From Bacillota bacterium (lineage in GTDB: Bacteria; Bacillota; Clostridia; Acetivibrionales; DTU013), in the NCBI GenBank assembly GCA_023435305.1, contig JAEYRV010000062.1:1-64000 (forward strand): a DNA stretch of 64,000 nt, written 5' to 3'. This document shows, piece by piece, positions 20,072 through 28,364 of the stretch. A program made the position numbers and the translations under genes. Position 1 is the stretch's first letter, and the number at the start of each line of letters is the position of its first letter. The notes under the pieces are model-generated. The model did no database searches, had not been told where the DNA came from, and worked only from the letters and a program-made list of their open reading frames with translations.

Positions 20072-21970
20072 CTATGCCAGCTGGCTGTAAAGCTTCTCCA
20101 GCTCTTTTGCCATTTCGGCATATTCAATATAGGCTTCATGGGGAGTTTCGGGGCAAAAGGATGCTTCGAGCTCCCTTTGTTTCGCCTCAAGCGCGGTTAT
20201 GCTTTCTTCCAGACTGGCCAGATCAAGAGTTTGAGCTGACAGCTGAGCATCTTCGCCTACGGCCTTTTTCTTCTCATTGTTCCCGGAGCTTTGTATCTGA
20301 ATTTTCTCCTGTAGCTTATCATCCTGTGCGGCAAGCTTCAGCTGTCTGTATTTCTCATAATTGCCTTCGTATGAAGTCATGCTGCCGTCGCTGAATTCAA
20401 GTATTCTGTTGACACAGCGGCTGAGGAAATACCTGTCGTGAGAGATAGCTATGACTGTGCCGTTGAATTCCAGCAAAGCCGTTTCCAGAGCATCCCGCGA
20501 CTGTATATCCAGATGGTTCGTCGGCTCGTCCATGATCAGGCAGTCAGGCTTTTCAAGCATCATGCAGCACAGATAGAGTCTTGATCTCTCACCGCCGCTG
20601 AGTATCCTTATTTTCTTATCGACCTCATCTCCATAAAACTGAAACTTTGACAGATGGGCTCTTGCATCGAATTCCTTCATTTCACCGAAGGACAGAAGCT
20701 CCTCCAGCAGCGTTCTTTCTTCATCCTCAAATTCCACTTCCTGTCCGAGGCAGCCATACTTCACCCAGGCGCCGAGTCTTGCCCTTCCCTTGAAATCCTC
20801 ATCCCGTCCAAGGAGGATATTCAAAAGGGTAGTCTTTCCGCAGCCATTGGGACCGATTATTCCAACTCGTTCACCGCCCTTTATAAGAAAGCTGATATCC
20901 GAGAAAAGCTTTACATTGCCGTAGTACTTTGCAAGCTTGTCGGCCATAGCTATTTCTGCGCTGATATGTCGTGCTTTGTCGAAACCTATCATTGGAGCTG
21001 TGGATTTGTACAGGTGCTGCTGATCCCGGGTATCCTTCAGTTTCACATCCATTTCGCACTGAAGCCTTTCGACGGACTTAAGCCTGCTTTTCCAGGCGCT
21101 GATCTTGTGAGAGCTCTTTAGCTGTTCAGCAATAGACGACTCCCGTCTGATCTCCTGTCTCAGCCTGAATTGTTCTCTTCGGGCGAATTCCAGCATTCTT
21201 TCCTTTTGCTGCATGAAGGTGGTGTAGCTGCCGCTTCTCTCTGTAATGGTTCCGTTATCCAGCTCAGCCACTCTGGTCGCCACCTGGTCCAGAAAATACC
21301 GGTCATGAGATACTACAAGCACCCCTCCGCTGAATCTATTCAAAAACCCCTCCAGCCATTCGGTCCCATCGATATCAAGATGGTTGGTCGGTTCGTCCAG
21401 TACAAGCAGATCAGGCTCCTCCAGCAATATCCTTGCCAGAGCCACTCTCATCTTTTCTCCGCCGCTCAATAGCTCCACAGGAAGTGTGAGGGCCTCTTCC
21501 TTGAGACCAAGTCCAAGCAACAGTGCCTTTATTTTTGACTCTATAGTATAGCCGTCAAGGCCTTCATACCTGTTTACCAATCTTGAATATTCCGCAAGGA
21601 CTGCTTCGTACTGCTCATGGTTTTCCATAAGCACAGGGTCCGTCATTTTTCTTTCCAGGCTTCTCATCTTCTGCTCAAGCCGGCTGATCTCCTCGTGAAA
21701 CAGTGCGGTCTCACTGAACACTCTGCCACTGGAATCCATTTCATTCAGATCCTGTGTCAGGTATCCCATCTTCGAGCCTCTGGCGATGGAAGCGCTGCCG
21801 GAGTCACATGTCTCAATTCCGGCGGCGATCCTCAGCAAGGTGGTCTTTCCTGCGCCGTTGGGCCCGACGAGGGCAACTCTTTCGCCCCTTTCTATCCTCA
21901 GGCTGGCGCCATTTAACACTATCTTGTTTCTGTACTCCTTAACTACATTTGTGATTGTTAGCATACTCAT
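20072..21970 (-). CDS. ABC-F family ATPase, probable ribosome-protection protein
   Basis: 632 residues from ATG at 21970, with GGGAGG seven bases upstream. It has two ABC domains and no membrane segments: Walker A GPNGAGKTTLL (about 36) and GPNGCGKTTLL (about 371), signatures LSGGEKMRVALAR and LSGGERSRLYL, and two LDEPTNHLD or MDEPTNHLD Walker B motifs. The charged helical linker between the domains is the P-site tRNA interaction motif of the family. The C-terminus (about 540-632) is a predicted coiled coil. ABC-F proteins bind the ribosomal E site; some displace antibiotics and others (EttA, Uup, YdiF types) serve translation generally. The long leader with an attenuator (22060-22551) points to the antibiotic-inducible class. 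Confidence 0.9.
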   Translation of the reverse strand: MSMLTITNVVKEYRNKIVLNGASLRIERGERVALVGPNGAGKTTLLRIAAGIETCDSGSASIARGSKMGYLTQDLNEMDSSGRVFSETALFHEEISRLEQKMRSLERKMTDPVLMENHEQYEAVLAEYSRLVNRYEGLDGYTIESKIKALLLGLGLKEEALTLPVELLSGGEKMRVALARILLEEPDLLVLDEPTNHLDIDGTEWLEGFLNRFSGGVLVVSHDRYFLDQVATRVAELDNGTITERSGSYTTFMQQKERMLEFARREQFRLRQEIRRESSIAEQLKSSHKISAWKSRLKSVERLQCEMDVKLKDTRDQQHLYKSTAPMIGFDKARHISAEIAMADKLAKYYGNVKLFSDISFLIKGGERVGIIGPNGCGKTTLLNILLGRDEDFKGRARLGAWVKYGCLGQEVEFEDEERTLLEELLSFGEMKEFDARAHLSKFQFYGDEVDKKIRILSGGERSRLYLCCMMLEKPDCLIMDEPTNHLDIQSRDALETALLEFNGTVIAISHDRYFLSRCVNRILEFSDGSMTSYEGNYEKYRQLKLAAQDDKLQEKIQIQSSGNNEKKKAVGEDAQLSAQTLDLASLEESITALEAKQRELEASFCPETPHEAYIEYAEMAKELEKLYSQLA

Positions 21971-22059
21971 GTTTTTTTCCTCCCAATTGTCCGGATTTTC
22001 TATGCCTTGAGCGTATCTGCCAGATCCGGGCAATTCGATCCCAATTGCTCCAATGTACG

Positions 22060-22088
22060 AAAAAAGGCCGCAGATCTGTCGCGGCCTT
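22060..22088 (-). terminator. attenuator in ABC-F leader
   Basis: Read on the minus strand, AAGGCCGC and GCGGCCTT form a perfect 8-bp stem with a 9-base loop, ending in TTTTTT. It lies about 90 bases before the ABC-F start and downstream of the leader ORFs, so it should stop transcripts before the gene. An upstream segment (GGATCCGCGGC in minus sense, about 22160-22170) can pair with its 5' arm and loop (GCCGCG and GATC), giving a plausible antiterminator. Confidence 0.85.
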
Positions 22089-22244
22089 GCCTTCTACCCA
22101 AACTATTCCAATAATACTGTTTAGTCAGATAAGCATGGTAATGAAATGAAATAGAAAAAGCCGCGGATCCAGTGAACTGTCCACAGCTTGCATAACACAA
22201 CAAATGGGAACCTGACGCTGAAAGAATAGCATCAGCGAAATCGC

Positions 22245-22346
22245 TTACCTGCCGTTGTGATAGTTTTTCACCGATAAAGCCATGTGGAATATTACAGCAA
22301 ACATGCACAAACAAACAGAAGTATCCCTCTGCTGGAGCATGAGCAT
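22245..22346 (-). CDS. leader peptide of ABC-F gene, 33 aa
   Basis: A 33-codon frame in the leader starting MLMLQQRDTS, with a hydrophobic Cys/Phe/Met-rich middle (CLCMFAVIFHM) and ending KNYHNGR. It has no strong ribosome site, only GGGAAG well upstream. It ends about 75 bases before the putative antiterminator. A stalled ribosome here, or lack of translation, could decide the fold of the attenuator. No homology has been tested. Confidence 0.5.
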   Translation of the reverse strand: MLMLQQRDTSVCLCMFAVIFHMALSVKNYHNGR

Positions 22347-22385
22347 TTGACTATTCTGCTGTTTTTCTTCCCGGCTCCGGCTACT

Positions 22386-22456
22386 TTAGGCTTTAGGCTC
22401 TGGACAATGCATCACCGAATTAAATATGCACTTTGATCCTCTGACCCTATGGTCAT
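22386..22456 (-). CDS. two tiny overlapping leader ORFs
   Basis: Two short frames follow the first leader peptide with overlapping stop and start codons. The first (22456-22412, 14 codons, MTIGSEDQSAYLIR) opens at ATGA over the stop of the preceding peptide. The second (22412-22386, MHCPEPKA) opens at TGATG. The overlaps allow re-initiation in series. They may be chance, given their size. Confidence 0.3.
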
Positions 22457-22512
22457 TGTTCAGAGCTGAGGCCACGGCCTTTTGCCGGTACATTTGGATA
22501 ACACCATTCCAT
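22453..22512 (-). CDS. leader peptide with strong ribosome site, 19 aa
   Basis: AGGAGG at 22526-22521 (minus strand) is the best ribosome site in the leader. ATG 22512 follows eight bases later and encodes MEWCYPNVPAKGRGLSSEQ. It lies about 40 bases from the predicted transcript start. Short peptides of this kind upstream of resistance genes sense ribosome-targeting drugs by stalling. The Cys-Tyr-Pro and Pro-Ala steps are candidate stall points by inference only. Confidence 0.55.
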   Translation of the reverse strand: MEWCYPNVPAKGRGLSSEQ

Positions 22513-22557
22513 GGTATGGACCTCCTGTACGGGCTGTCTTATTGTTAATACCAATCA

Positions 22558-22586
22558 ATTATATTATATACATTTGCTAAAATCAA
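22558..22586 (-). promoter_or_regulatory. promoter for ABC-F leader
   Basis: Minus-strand TTGATT (22586-22581) and TATAAT (22563-22558), spacer 17. Transcription should start near 22551, about 580 bases before the ABC-F ATG and just after the stop of the AraC gene. Confidence 0.8.
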
Positions 22587-22611
22587 TACCCAGTGACATA
22601 CCGGCTCAGGA

Positions 22612-23526
22612 TCACACTGCGATAAGACAGCTGTTCAGCCGCCTGTATTCACTTGGCGAGAAGCCATAGTGCTTCCTGAATTGCCTGCCAAAGTGAGCTG
22701 GATCATTGAAGCCTACCCGTTCATATATTTCAGATACCGGCAGCATGGTTTCCTTCAGCATCTGTGATGCAATGTACAGGCGCAGCTTCATCAGATATGT
22801 CATGATAGTCGTGCCGGTCGCTTCAAAGAAGTCCCTTCCCAGTGAGGTCCTATTCATGTGAAATCTTCTTGTAAGCTGTGCCAGTGTTATTTTTTCGAAG
22901 TAATTGTCATGAAGATATTGTATGACATCGATCATGTCATCATTTTCCCTGTTCAAGGCTATATATTCCATTGACTGAGGCTGAGTCTCGAGCCCTGCCA
23001 GCAGGAATAGAGTCTCTATGACAAAGGAGCGGCTTCTGCAAGGCCAGTAATTGTCAGACTGCAGAAGGAGCTGGTTTTCAATGGCGCTGAAAAGTCTGCT
23101 GATACGCTTCACAGTACCCGGACCGATATTCAGCTGGCCTGTAAAGCCTTCCTGCCGGCGGCAGAAATGACGCATCCAGTAAATATCCTGCAGTTCCGTA
23201 TATGTAAGCTCATTGTCTCCTGAACGCATCCTTTCAAAATCCAATGTAGTATTTATGATATCCGGATGGAACCAAACAGCCTTGGCACGGCAGCAGCCGC
23301 GATTTTCGAACTTGAAGATATCAAGCTCATTGAAACAGAATACAACAGGGGCCGAAAAGACATATCTCCTGCTGCCGATCCTGATAATACCGCTGCCCTC
23401 TTCTACGAGTATTATCCTCAAGGCCTCCTTGTAGCCCTTATTGTGATCCAGAGCGCCCTCTTCACCACAGCAAAGGTTGAGTTTATAACCTCTTAAATTC
23501 TCCCTTCCAATCGTTGAAAGATTCAT
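22612..23526 (-). CDS. AraC family transcriptional regulator
   Basis: 304 residues from ATG 23526 (AGGGTG at suitable distance); GTG 23532 is too close to it. The C-terminal 100 residues hold the double helix-turn-helix: ITLAQLTRRFHMNRTSLGRDF, then VSEIYERVGFNDPAHFGRQFRKHYGFSPSEYR. The N-terminal 190 residues are a cupin-like sensor region with several Cys. The ligand is unknown. It lies upstream of the ABC-F gene on the same strand and divergent from nothing, so its targets cannot be inferred with confidence; the ABC-F unit and the DJ-1 gene are the nearest candidates. Confidence 0.85.
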   Translation of the reverse strand: MNLSTIGRENLRGYKLNLCCGEEGALDHNKGYKEALRIILVEEGSGIIRIGSRRYVFSAPVVFCFNELDIFKFENRGCCRAKAVWFHPDIINTTLDFERMRSGDNELTYTELQDIYWMRHFCRRQEGFTGQLNIGPGTVKRISRLFSAIENQLLLQSDNYWPCRSRSFVIETLFLLAGLETQPQSMEYIALNRENDDMIDVIQYLHDNYFEKITLAQLTRRFHMNRTSLGRDFFEATGTTIMTYLMKLRLYIASQMLKETMLPVSEIYERVGFNDPAHFGRQFRKHYGFSPSEYRRLNSCLIAV

Positions 23527-23556
23527 ATACACATCACCCTGTATTGCGTTATTACT

Positions 23557-23584
23557 ATTTTATCGGATGATAAAAGTATACCAA
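23557..23584 (-). promoter_or_regulatory. promoter for AraC-type gene
   Basis: Minus-strand TTGGTA (23584-23579) and TAAAAT (23562-23557), spacer 16, about 30 bases before the start. Confidence 0.55.
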
Positions 23585-23642
23585 ACTTTATAAGATGGAA
23601 AGAGTAGATAAATTTGGGTTAATAGTAAGATAAATTTCGGTA

Positions 23643-23683
23643 ATGGCAAGTCTCAAGGAGGGTGAGCCCTCAAGACTTGCCAT
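23643..23683. other. 41-base palindrome between DJ-1 and AraC genes
   Basis: ATGGCAAGTCT and AGACTTGCCAT form an 11-bp perfect outer stem, with an inner GAGGG/CCCTC stem. No U-run. It lies about 80 bases beyond the DJ-1 protein stop, so it may mark that transcript's 3' end. Confidence 0.6.
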
Positions 23684-23761
23684 ATATCCTTCCGGATCCT
23701 GCTTTCATGGCGGTATGGTGATCCATGCCGGCAGCAGACCTGTAACGAGGAGGTTTAAAGG

Positions 23762-25984
23762 TTACTTTTTAAGTATGTCAAGGACTTCACAGAGCTTGAG
23801 GGCGAAAGCTTCAGAAGCATCTGCATTCCTTCCGGTCACAATATTTCTTGATACAACGACCTCTTCATCCACATAGACTACACCTTTATCTGCCTTCAGA
23901 GCAGCTATTCCATCGTCCCACGGGTACATAGTCGCTTTCCTGCCGGCCATGATACCTGCCTTTGTAAGGACCGGAGGAGCTCCGCAGATAGCTCCGATGG
24001 TTTTGTTCAGGCTGCTTGCCTCTTTCAGAAGACGATGCAGATCTTTGTTTTCCCACAATTCGGCTATGGAACCATTGCCGCCTATTACCACGACCGCGTC
24101 ATAGTCCGATGCTTTTGCCGCTGCGATCGTTGTGTCCGGTGTGATACTGCTGCCTGACATGCCTTTGGCTGTATCCTTCGTAACACTTGCTATAGTTACA
24201 TTTGCACCATTCATCTCCAGGATCGTTATTGGAGAGAACAGCTCCCTGTCTTCGTAGTCTTTTTGAGCAACGACCAACAGCACATCCTTTCGTTGTTTAT
24301 CACAAGCCAGTATCTCAGCCAGCTTCAGACCATATGCCCTGGATGCCTCCGGATTTCTGCCGGTGACGATGTTTCCGTCTATGACGACCTCTTCATTCAC
24401 ATAGTTGGCGCCATATTTGGTCAATTCCTTTATTCCGTCATCCCAGGGGAACATTGTTGCATTTTTGCCTTTCATTATGCCTGCTTTCGATAAAGTGACC
24501 GGTGCTGCGCATATCGCAGAAACCAGCTTGTTGTCGTAATTGGCGTCACGGATGAGAACGTGCAGATCGTCATTGTCCCAAAGAGTGGCTGGTACGCCAT
24601 TGCCGCCGACAATGATCAGTGCATCATAATCATCCGCATTTGCCTCACTTATTGCAATATCAGGGGTATATGTTCCGCCAAGGGTGCCCAGTGCTTTCTC
24701 TTTTGTCGTGGAAGCGACTGTTACGATCACGCCGCTGGCCTCAAGTATTGCCTTGGGTTCGAAAAACTCCGGATCCATAAAATCTGATGGAGCTATGACC
24801 ATCAGAGCCCTTTTCGATTTTCCCGCAAGGCCGAGTTCCTTCGCTATTGCTTTGCCAAACTCCACTGATGCCTGAGGGTTACGGGCTGTGACTATATTGC
24901 CGGAGATAACGACCTCATCGTCGAGATATAATGCTCCACCATTTGTGAGCTCCTTGATGCCATCCTCCCATGGGAACATGGTGGCAGTCCTGCCTTTCAT
25001 AATGCCCGCCTTTGACAGTGCCGGAGGTGCCGCACACATGGAGGCAATCGTTAATTTCAGCTTATTGGCATCCTGCAGCAGCTTGTGAAGATCCTTATTA
25101 TCCCACAGAGCTCCTATGACACCTACACCGCCTGGTACCACTATTGCATCATAATCCTTTGCCTTTGCATCCTTTATAGATATGTCGGGTTTGATCTGAG
25201 AATCCTGACTGCCGATAGCTGTGTCCGTAGTTGTGCTTGCTATTGTTACGCACGCACCGCTTGTCTCAAGGATGGTCTTGGGTGTGAGTACCTCAACATC
25301 CTCAAAATCCTTCGGAGCTATTACCATGAGCACCTTTTTCTGTGTCGGCCTGATGCCCAGGATATCGCAGAGCTTCAATGCAAAAGCTCTTGTTGCGTCA
25401 ACATTTCTTCCTGTCACGATATTGCCCGATACCACCACTTCGTCATTTATATATATTGCTCCGCCTTTTGTAAGTTCATTTATAGCATCATCCCACGGAT
25501 ACATGGTAGCTGTGACTCCCTTCATGATGCCTGCTTTCGACAGTGTCACAGGGGCTGCGCATATAGCGCCTATTGTTATTTTCAGTTTATTTGCTTCCTG
25601 TACGAGCTTATGTAAATCCTTGTTGTCCCATATGTGTTCAAAGATGCCTGTACCGCCTGCGATCACTATTGCATCGTAATCAGCCGCTTTGGCATCAGAG
25701 ATGCTGATGTCAGGAACCAGTGTCCTCCCATAGGATCCGGTCGCCATGTCTTTTGTTGTACTTGCGGTGACTACTTTTGCTCCATTGGCTTCAAGGACCG
25801 TTTTGGTCTCGAACACCTCAAAGTCTTCAAAATCCTTCGGCGCAATCACCAACAGAACTTTTGCCTGCATACCGTTCTGTCCTCCCTTGCCAGCAGTTGT
25901 CTGTGCTGACGATATCGCTGTCAAAGACAGCAGCATTGTTAACGTCAGTGCCATAGCTGTTATCATACGAATAATCCTTTTCAT
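23762..25984 (-). CDS. secreted protein of four tandem DJ-1/PfpI domains
   Basis: 740 residues, starting behind AAGGAGG. A Sec signal peptide (about 1-27, cleavage near SSA-QT) precedes four repeats at about 43-211, 217-386, 392-561 and 567-738. Each repeat has VIAPKDF-like strand 1, a conserved Glu (56, 231, 406, 581) and the nucleophile-elbow Cys in ICAAP, MCAAP, ICAAP and ICGAP (142, 317, 492, 667). Both sets are spaced by exactly 175. The ICAAP form resembles DJ-1/ThiJ more than protease-type PfpI (ICHGP). DJ-1 relatives act as glyoxalases, chaperones or amidases and are usually single-domain and cytoplasmic. A four-domain exported version is unusual. Substrate unknown. Confidence 0.88.
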   Translation of the reverse strand: MKRIIRMITAMALTLTMLLSLTAISSAQTTAGKGGQNGMQAKVLLVIAPKDFEDFEVFETKTVLEANGAKVVTASTTKDMATGSYGRTLVPDISISDAKAADYDAIVIAGGTGIFEHIWDNKDLHKLVQEANKLKITIGAICAAPVTLSKAGIMKGVTATMYPWDDAINELTKGGAIYINDEVVVSGNIVTGRNVDATRAFALKLCDILGIRPTQKKVLMVIAPKDFEDVEVLTPKTILETSGACVTIASTTTDTAIGSQDSQIKPDISIKDAKAKDYDAIVVPGGVGVIGALWDNKDLHKLLQDANKLKLTIASMCAAPPALSKAGIMKGRTATMFPWEDGIKELTNGGALYLDDEVVISGNIVTARNPQASVEFGKAIAKELGLAGKSKRALMVIAPSDFMDPEFFEPKAILEASGVIVTVASTTKEKALGTLGGTYTPDIAISEANADDYDALIIVGGNGVPATLWDNDDLHVLIRDANYDNKLVSAICAAPVTLSKAGIMKGKNATMFPWDDGIKELTKYGANYVNEEVVIDGNIVTGRNPEASRAYGLKLAEILACDKQRKDVLLVVAQKDYEDRELFSPITILEMNGANVTIASVTKDTAKGMSGSSITPDTTIAAAKASDYDAVVVIGGNGSIAELWENKDLHRLLKEASSLNKTIGAICGAPPVLTKAGIMAGRKATMYPWDDGIAALKADKGVVYVDEEVVVSRNIVTGRNADASEAFALKLCEVLDILKK

Positions 25985-26020
25985 TCCGAACCTCCTTGAA
26001 TCACGATTTTCTTCAAACCC

Positions 26021-26048
26021 AGTGTAGCATCATGCAGCAATTGGTAAA
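26021..26048 (-). promoter_or_regulatory. promoter for DJ-1 repeat protein
   Basis: Minus-strand TTTACC (26048-26043) and TACACT (26026-26021), spacer 16. Confidence 0.5.
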
Positions 26049-26080
26049 ATATACTATCTTCAACGTTATTGTGTGTATCT

Positions 26081-26185
26081 GCAATACGGGGTCAGGCTTG
26101 AAAAATTCCTTTATTATTCCGGCGGCCGATATTGCAATACGGGGTCAGGCTTGAAAAATTCCTTTATTATTCTGGTGGCCGATAT
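26081..26185. repeat. 52-bp direct repeat pair
   Basis: Copies at 26081-26132 and 26134-26185 run from GCAATACGGGGTCAGG to GGCCGATAT and differ at only two positions. They lie in the divergent gap between the DJ-1 gene and the gene at 26355. The rest of the gap (26186-26354) shows no clear signal beyond the AAGGGGTGA ribosome site. Confidence 0.85.
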
Positions 26186-26354
26186 GTGAATGACGATAGC
26201 GAAACATTATTCTAACCGGGCGGACACAAGGCCTGCTGCAGGTCAGGAACAATTACAAAAAAATGTCGGCATTGATGTTACAGGTATATGCCTATATACT
26301 TATATAGTAAGTCAATGGCCATTACTCAAAGCGAGAAACAAGGGGTGATAAAAT

Positions 26355-27395
26355 ATGAAGCCGACACAAAAAGAATTGACACAATGGGCTATAGAGCAAA
26401 TACAGAAAAAGTACAAGGACGATGTCGCTTTGCTGATAGCGATTACAGGGCATTCGTTGGAAGACGATTGTCACGGCGAGTGCTTTGACTATTTTGTACC
26501 GGCAAACGAAAACGGAAACAAACTGGGGCAGACGTTCATCATAGATGGTGTAGGACATGATCTGTATCCCCGCTCCTGGCAGCGCATCGAGAATATGGCG
26601 AATTTTGATGACGATTTTACTTATGGTCTCGGTGATGCAATTATTTTGTATTACCGGAACGAGGAGGACCTGCAGCGCTTCAGGGCAATGCAGGACAAGC
26701 TGAGAGCGAACCTTAAGGATAGGGGATTCATGATGAAAAAAGCTCTTGAGAAGCTGGATGCAGCCATGGATATATACCGTACCATGATGTTTGAGGATCA
26801 GCTATACAAGGTGAGGATGGCGGCGGGATTCATTGCACATTACCTTTCTATCGCTGTGGCCGGAATGAACGGGACATACTTCAGGAAAAGACTCGATCTG
26901 GAAACCGTAGAACTGGCTGAGATGAAGGAAGTGCCGGAAAACTTCATCCCATACTTCGAGGCAATAGTAAAGGCAAAGTCGGTCGATGAATTAAGAAAAT
27001 CCGGCCATGAGATCATCAGAACAACGCGTAAATTCATTGCAGAACACAAACAGCCAAATGCACCAAGGCCCAGGATGCCTGATTATGAGGATCTGGCTGA
27101 CTGGTACGAGGAAGGTTCGCTGACCTGGAGAAGGATCTACTATCATTGTAATACTCAAAATTATGAGAGGGCTTTTCCGGATGCTATCAATTTACAGCAT
27201 GAACTTAACATAATTGAAGAGGAATTCGGACTGAAGGAAATGGATCTGCTGGGATGCTTTGATTCGGCGGACCTCAGAGCATTAAAGCAAAGGGCGCAGG
27301 AGCTGGAGCGCTATATAATCTCAGAGATAGAAGCTAAAGGTTTTAAATTGAACAAATATGACACGCTGGAGCAGTTTTTAGCGAAAAACAGTTAA
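26355..27395 (+). CDS. uncharacterised protein, weakly nucleotidyltransferase-like
   Basis: 346 residues behind AAGGGGTGATAAAAT. The first 110 residues carry ITGHSLEDDCHGECFDYFVP and, later, DGVGHDLYPRSW. The G-x(n)-D-x-F spacing recalls the nucleotidyltransferase fold of aminoglycoside nucleotidyltransferases, but the second acidic residue of the DxD motif is missing, so this is only a suggestion. The C-terminal part is all-helical (VDELRKSGHEIIRTTRKFI and later charged helices), as in proteins where the domain is followed by a helical bundle. No signal peptide. It is 14 bases upstream of the CD3324-type HTH gene, so the two form an operon. Confidence 0.6.
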   Translation: MKPTQKELTQWAIEQIQKKYKDDVALLIAITGHSLEDDCHGECFDYFVPANENGNKLGQTFIIDGVGHDLYPRSWQRIENMANFDDDFTYGLGDAIILYYRNEEDLQRFRAMQDKLRANLKDRGFMMKKALEKLDAAMDIYRTMMFEDQLYKVRMAAGFIAHYLSIAVAGMNGTYFRKRLDLETVELAEMKEVPENFIPYFEAIVKAKSVDELRKSGHEIIRTTRKFIAEHKQPNAPRPRMPDYEDLADWYEEGSLTWRRIYYHCNTQNYERAFPDAINLQHELNIIEEEFGLKEMDLLGCFDSADLRALKQRAQELERYIISEIEAKGFKLNKYDTLEQFLAKNS

Positions 27396-27409
27396 AAGAG
27401 GTGCATTGA

Positions 27410-27667
27410 ATGAATTATAGAAATGCATCGGAGATCCTTCCTGATAAGCTGCTGAAGGAGGTCCAGAAATATGTTTCCGGTGAAACGCTTTATATCCCCA
27501 ACAGTACGGAACGTAAAAAATGGGGGCATGATTCCGGGGCAAGATTATTCTATAAGCAGCGCAATGAGGAGATAAAGAACAAGTATTTCAAAAGGGCCAG
27601 CATCGAAGAGCTGGCGGAGGAATACTGTCTTTCTGTGGAGACCGTAAGGAAAATAGTATATAAATAG
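27410..27667 (+). CDS. CD3324 family HTH protein
   Basis: 85 residues. It shows NASEILPDKLLKEVQKYVSGETLYIP at the N-terminus, a middle KKWGHDSGAR segment, and a C-terminal helix-turn-helix (SIEELAEEYCLSVETVRKIV). This matches the small clostridial CD3324-type family related to Mor-like DNA-binding domains. AAAGAGGTG precedes ATG 27410. Its stop lies at the broken end of the flavin reductase gene on the other strand. Confidence 0.8.
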   Translation: MNYRNASEILPDKLLKEVQKYVSGETLYIPNSTERKKWGHDSGARLFYKQRNEEIKNKYFKRASIEELAEEYCLSVETVRKIVYK

Positions 27668-27933
27668 TGCGTTTTTATTTTGCTTCCGCAGGTTTCCAAA
27701 AACCTCATAAGATCCGGAGTAACAACCGTAGCGGATAGCATTTTTGTATGTTCAAAGTTTTGCTTTGTTTGTTTTTCACCGTTCATGCTCAGAATCAGGC
27801 AGCCCGGCTGGCCCCATGTATAGCTCACCCATGAGATGGGGGCGAAATTTTCCTTTCCGTGTTCATCATATGTACCAATCAGGAACAGATGCTGAGTGAA
27901 AAAGCATGCTGTGTTTTTATCCGGCTTTTGCAT
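27550..27933 (-). pseudogene. truncated flavin reductase-like gene
   Basis: The first 85 or so codons resemble FMN-binding flavin reductases (FLIGTYDEHGKENFAPISWVSYTWGQPG, residues listed only to about 40, then ATVVTPDLMRFLE). The family is about 190 residues. After about codon 87 the frame simply runs antisense through the CD3324 gene, so the C-terminal half is lost. The start is intact: GGGGAGGT ribosome site, and TAATG overlap with the PPOX stop. Third member of the marR operon, apparently cut by a deletion near 27670-27690. Confidence 0.7.
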
Positions 27934-28364
27934 TACAAAACCTCCCCGATATCGAAATTTGTATTTTTCAATCCGTGATAGTAGTTGCCCTTTTCAGCTG
28001 TAAACCTGAAGACACAGTAATCCTCATCGTCTATCCCCTTGGGATAATAGATCTCAAAGCCCTCTCTCCAAAGCATTTCCCTGGATTCCCTGTCGGTGAG
28101 CACTTCCATTGTCCCCTGGAACATAAGCCCTTTGAATTCCTCATTCTTGCTAAGGTACACAGCGGCTTTCGGATTTTTCATAAACTGTTTCACCCGCCTG
28201 GATGAATAATTTGTTGAGAAGTAGTGTGTCTGCAAGCTTCCGTTTTCCAGAACGAGCATCGCTTTGACTGCCGGGTAACCGTTTTCATCAACAGATGATA
28301 CATATGCGACTTTGCTGTTTTTCCTGAGGTCGATGATCTCATTTCTCATTTCTGCATCCATCAT
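27933..28364 (-). CDS. PPOX-fold pyridoxamine 5'-phosphate oxidase family protein
   Basis: 143 residues. It has the split-barrel flavin-binding pattern: VAYVSSVDENGYPAVKAMLVL, then HYFSTNYSSRRVKQFMKNPKAAVYL and LMFQGTMEVL. These proteins bind FMN, F420 or haem, and many are general stress proteins; the substrate is unknown. GGGAGATAA precedes ATG 28364, which starts right after the marR stop. The next start overlaps its stop (TAATG), so the three genes are coupled. Confidence 0.82.
   Translation of the reverse strand: MMDAEMRNEIIDLRKNSKVAYVSSVDENGYPAVKAMLVLENGSLQTHYFSTNYSSRRVKQFMKNPKAAVYLSKNEEFKGLMFQGTMEVLTDRESREMLWREGFEIYYPKGIDDEDYCVFRFTAEKGNYYHGLKNTNFDIGEVL

Noticed and set aside
20654..21916. 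Several plus-strand frames opposite the ABC-F gene
   Set aside because: They are shadows in a long coding region with full ABC motifs on the minus strand. None has a ribosome site or a recognisable domain.
25085..25679. Plus-strand frames opposite the DJ-1 repeat gene
   Set aside because: They recur with the 175-codon repeat and so follow from the minus-strand repeats, not from a real gene.
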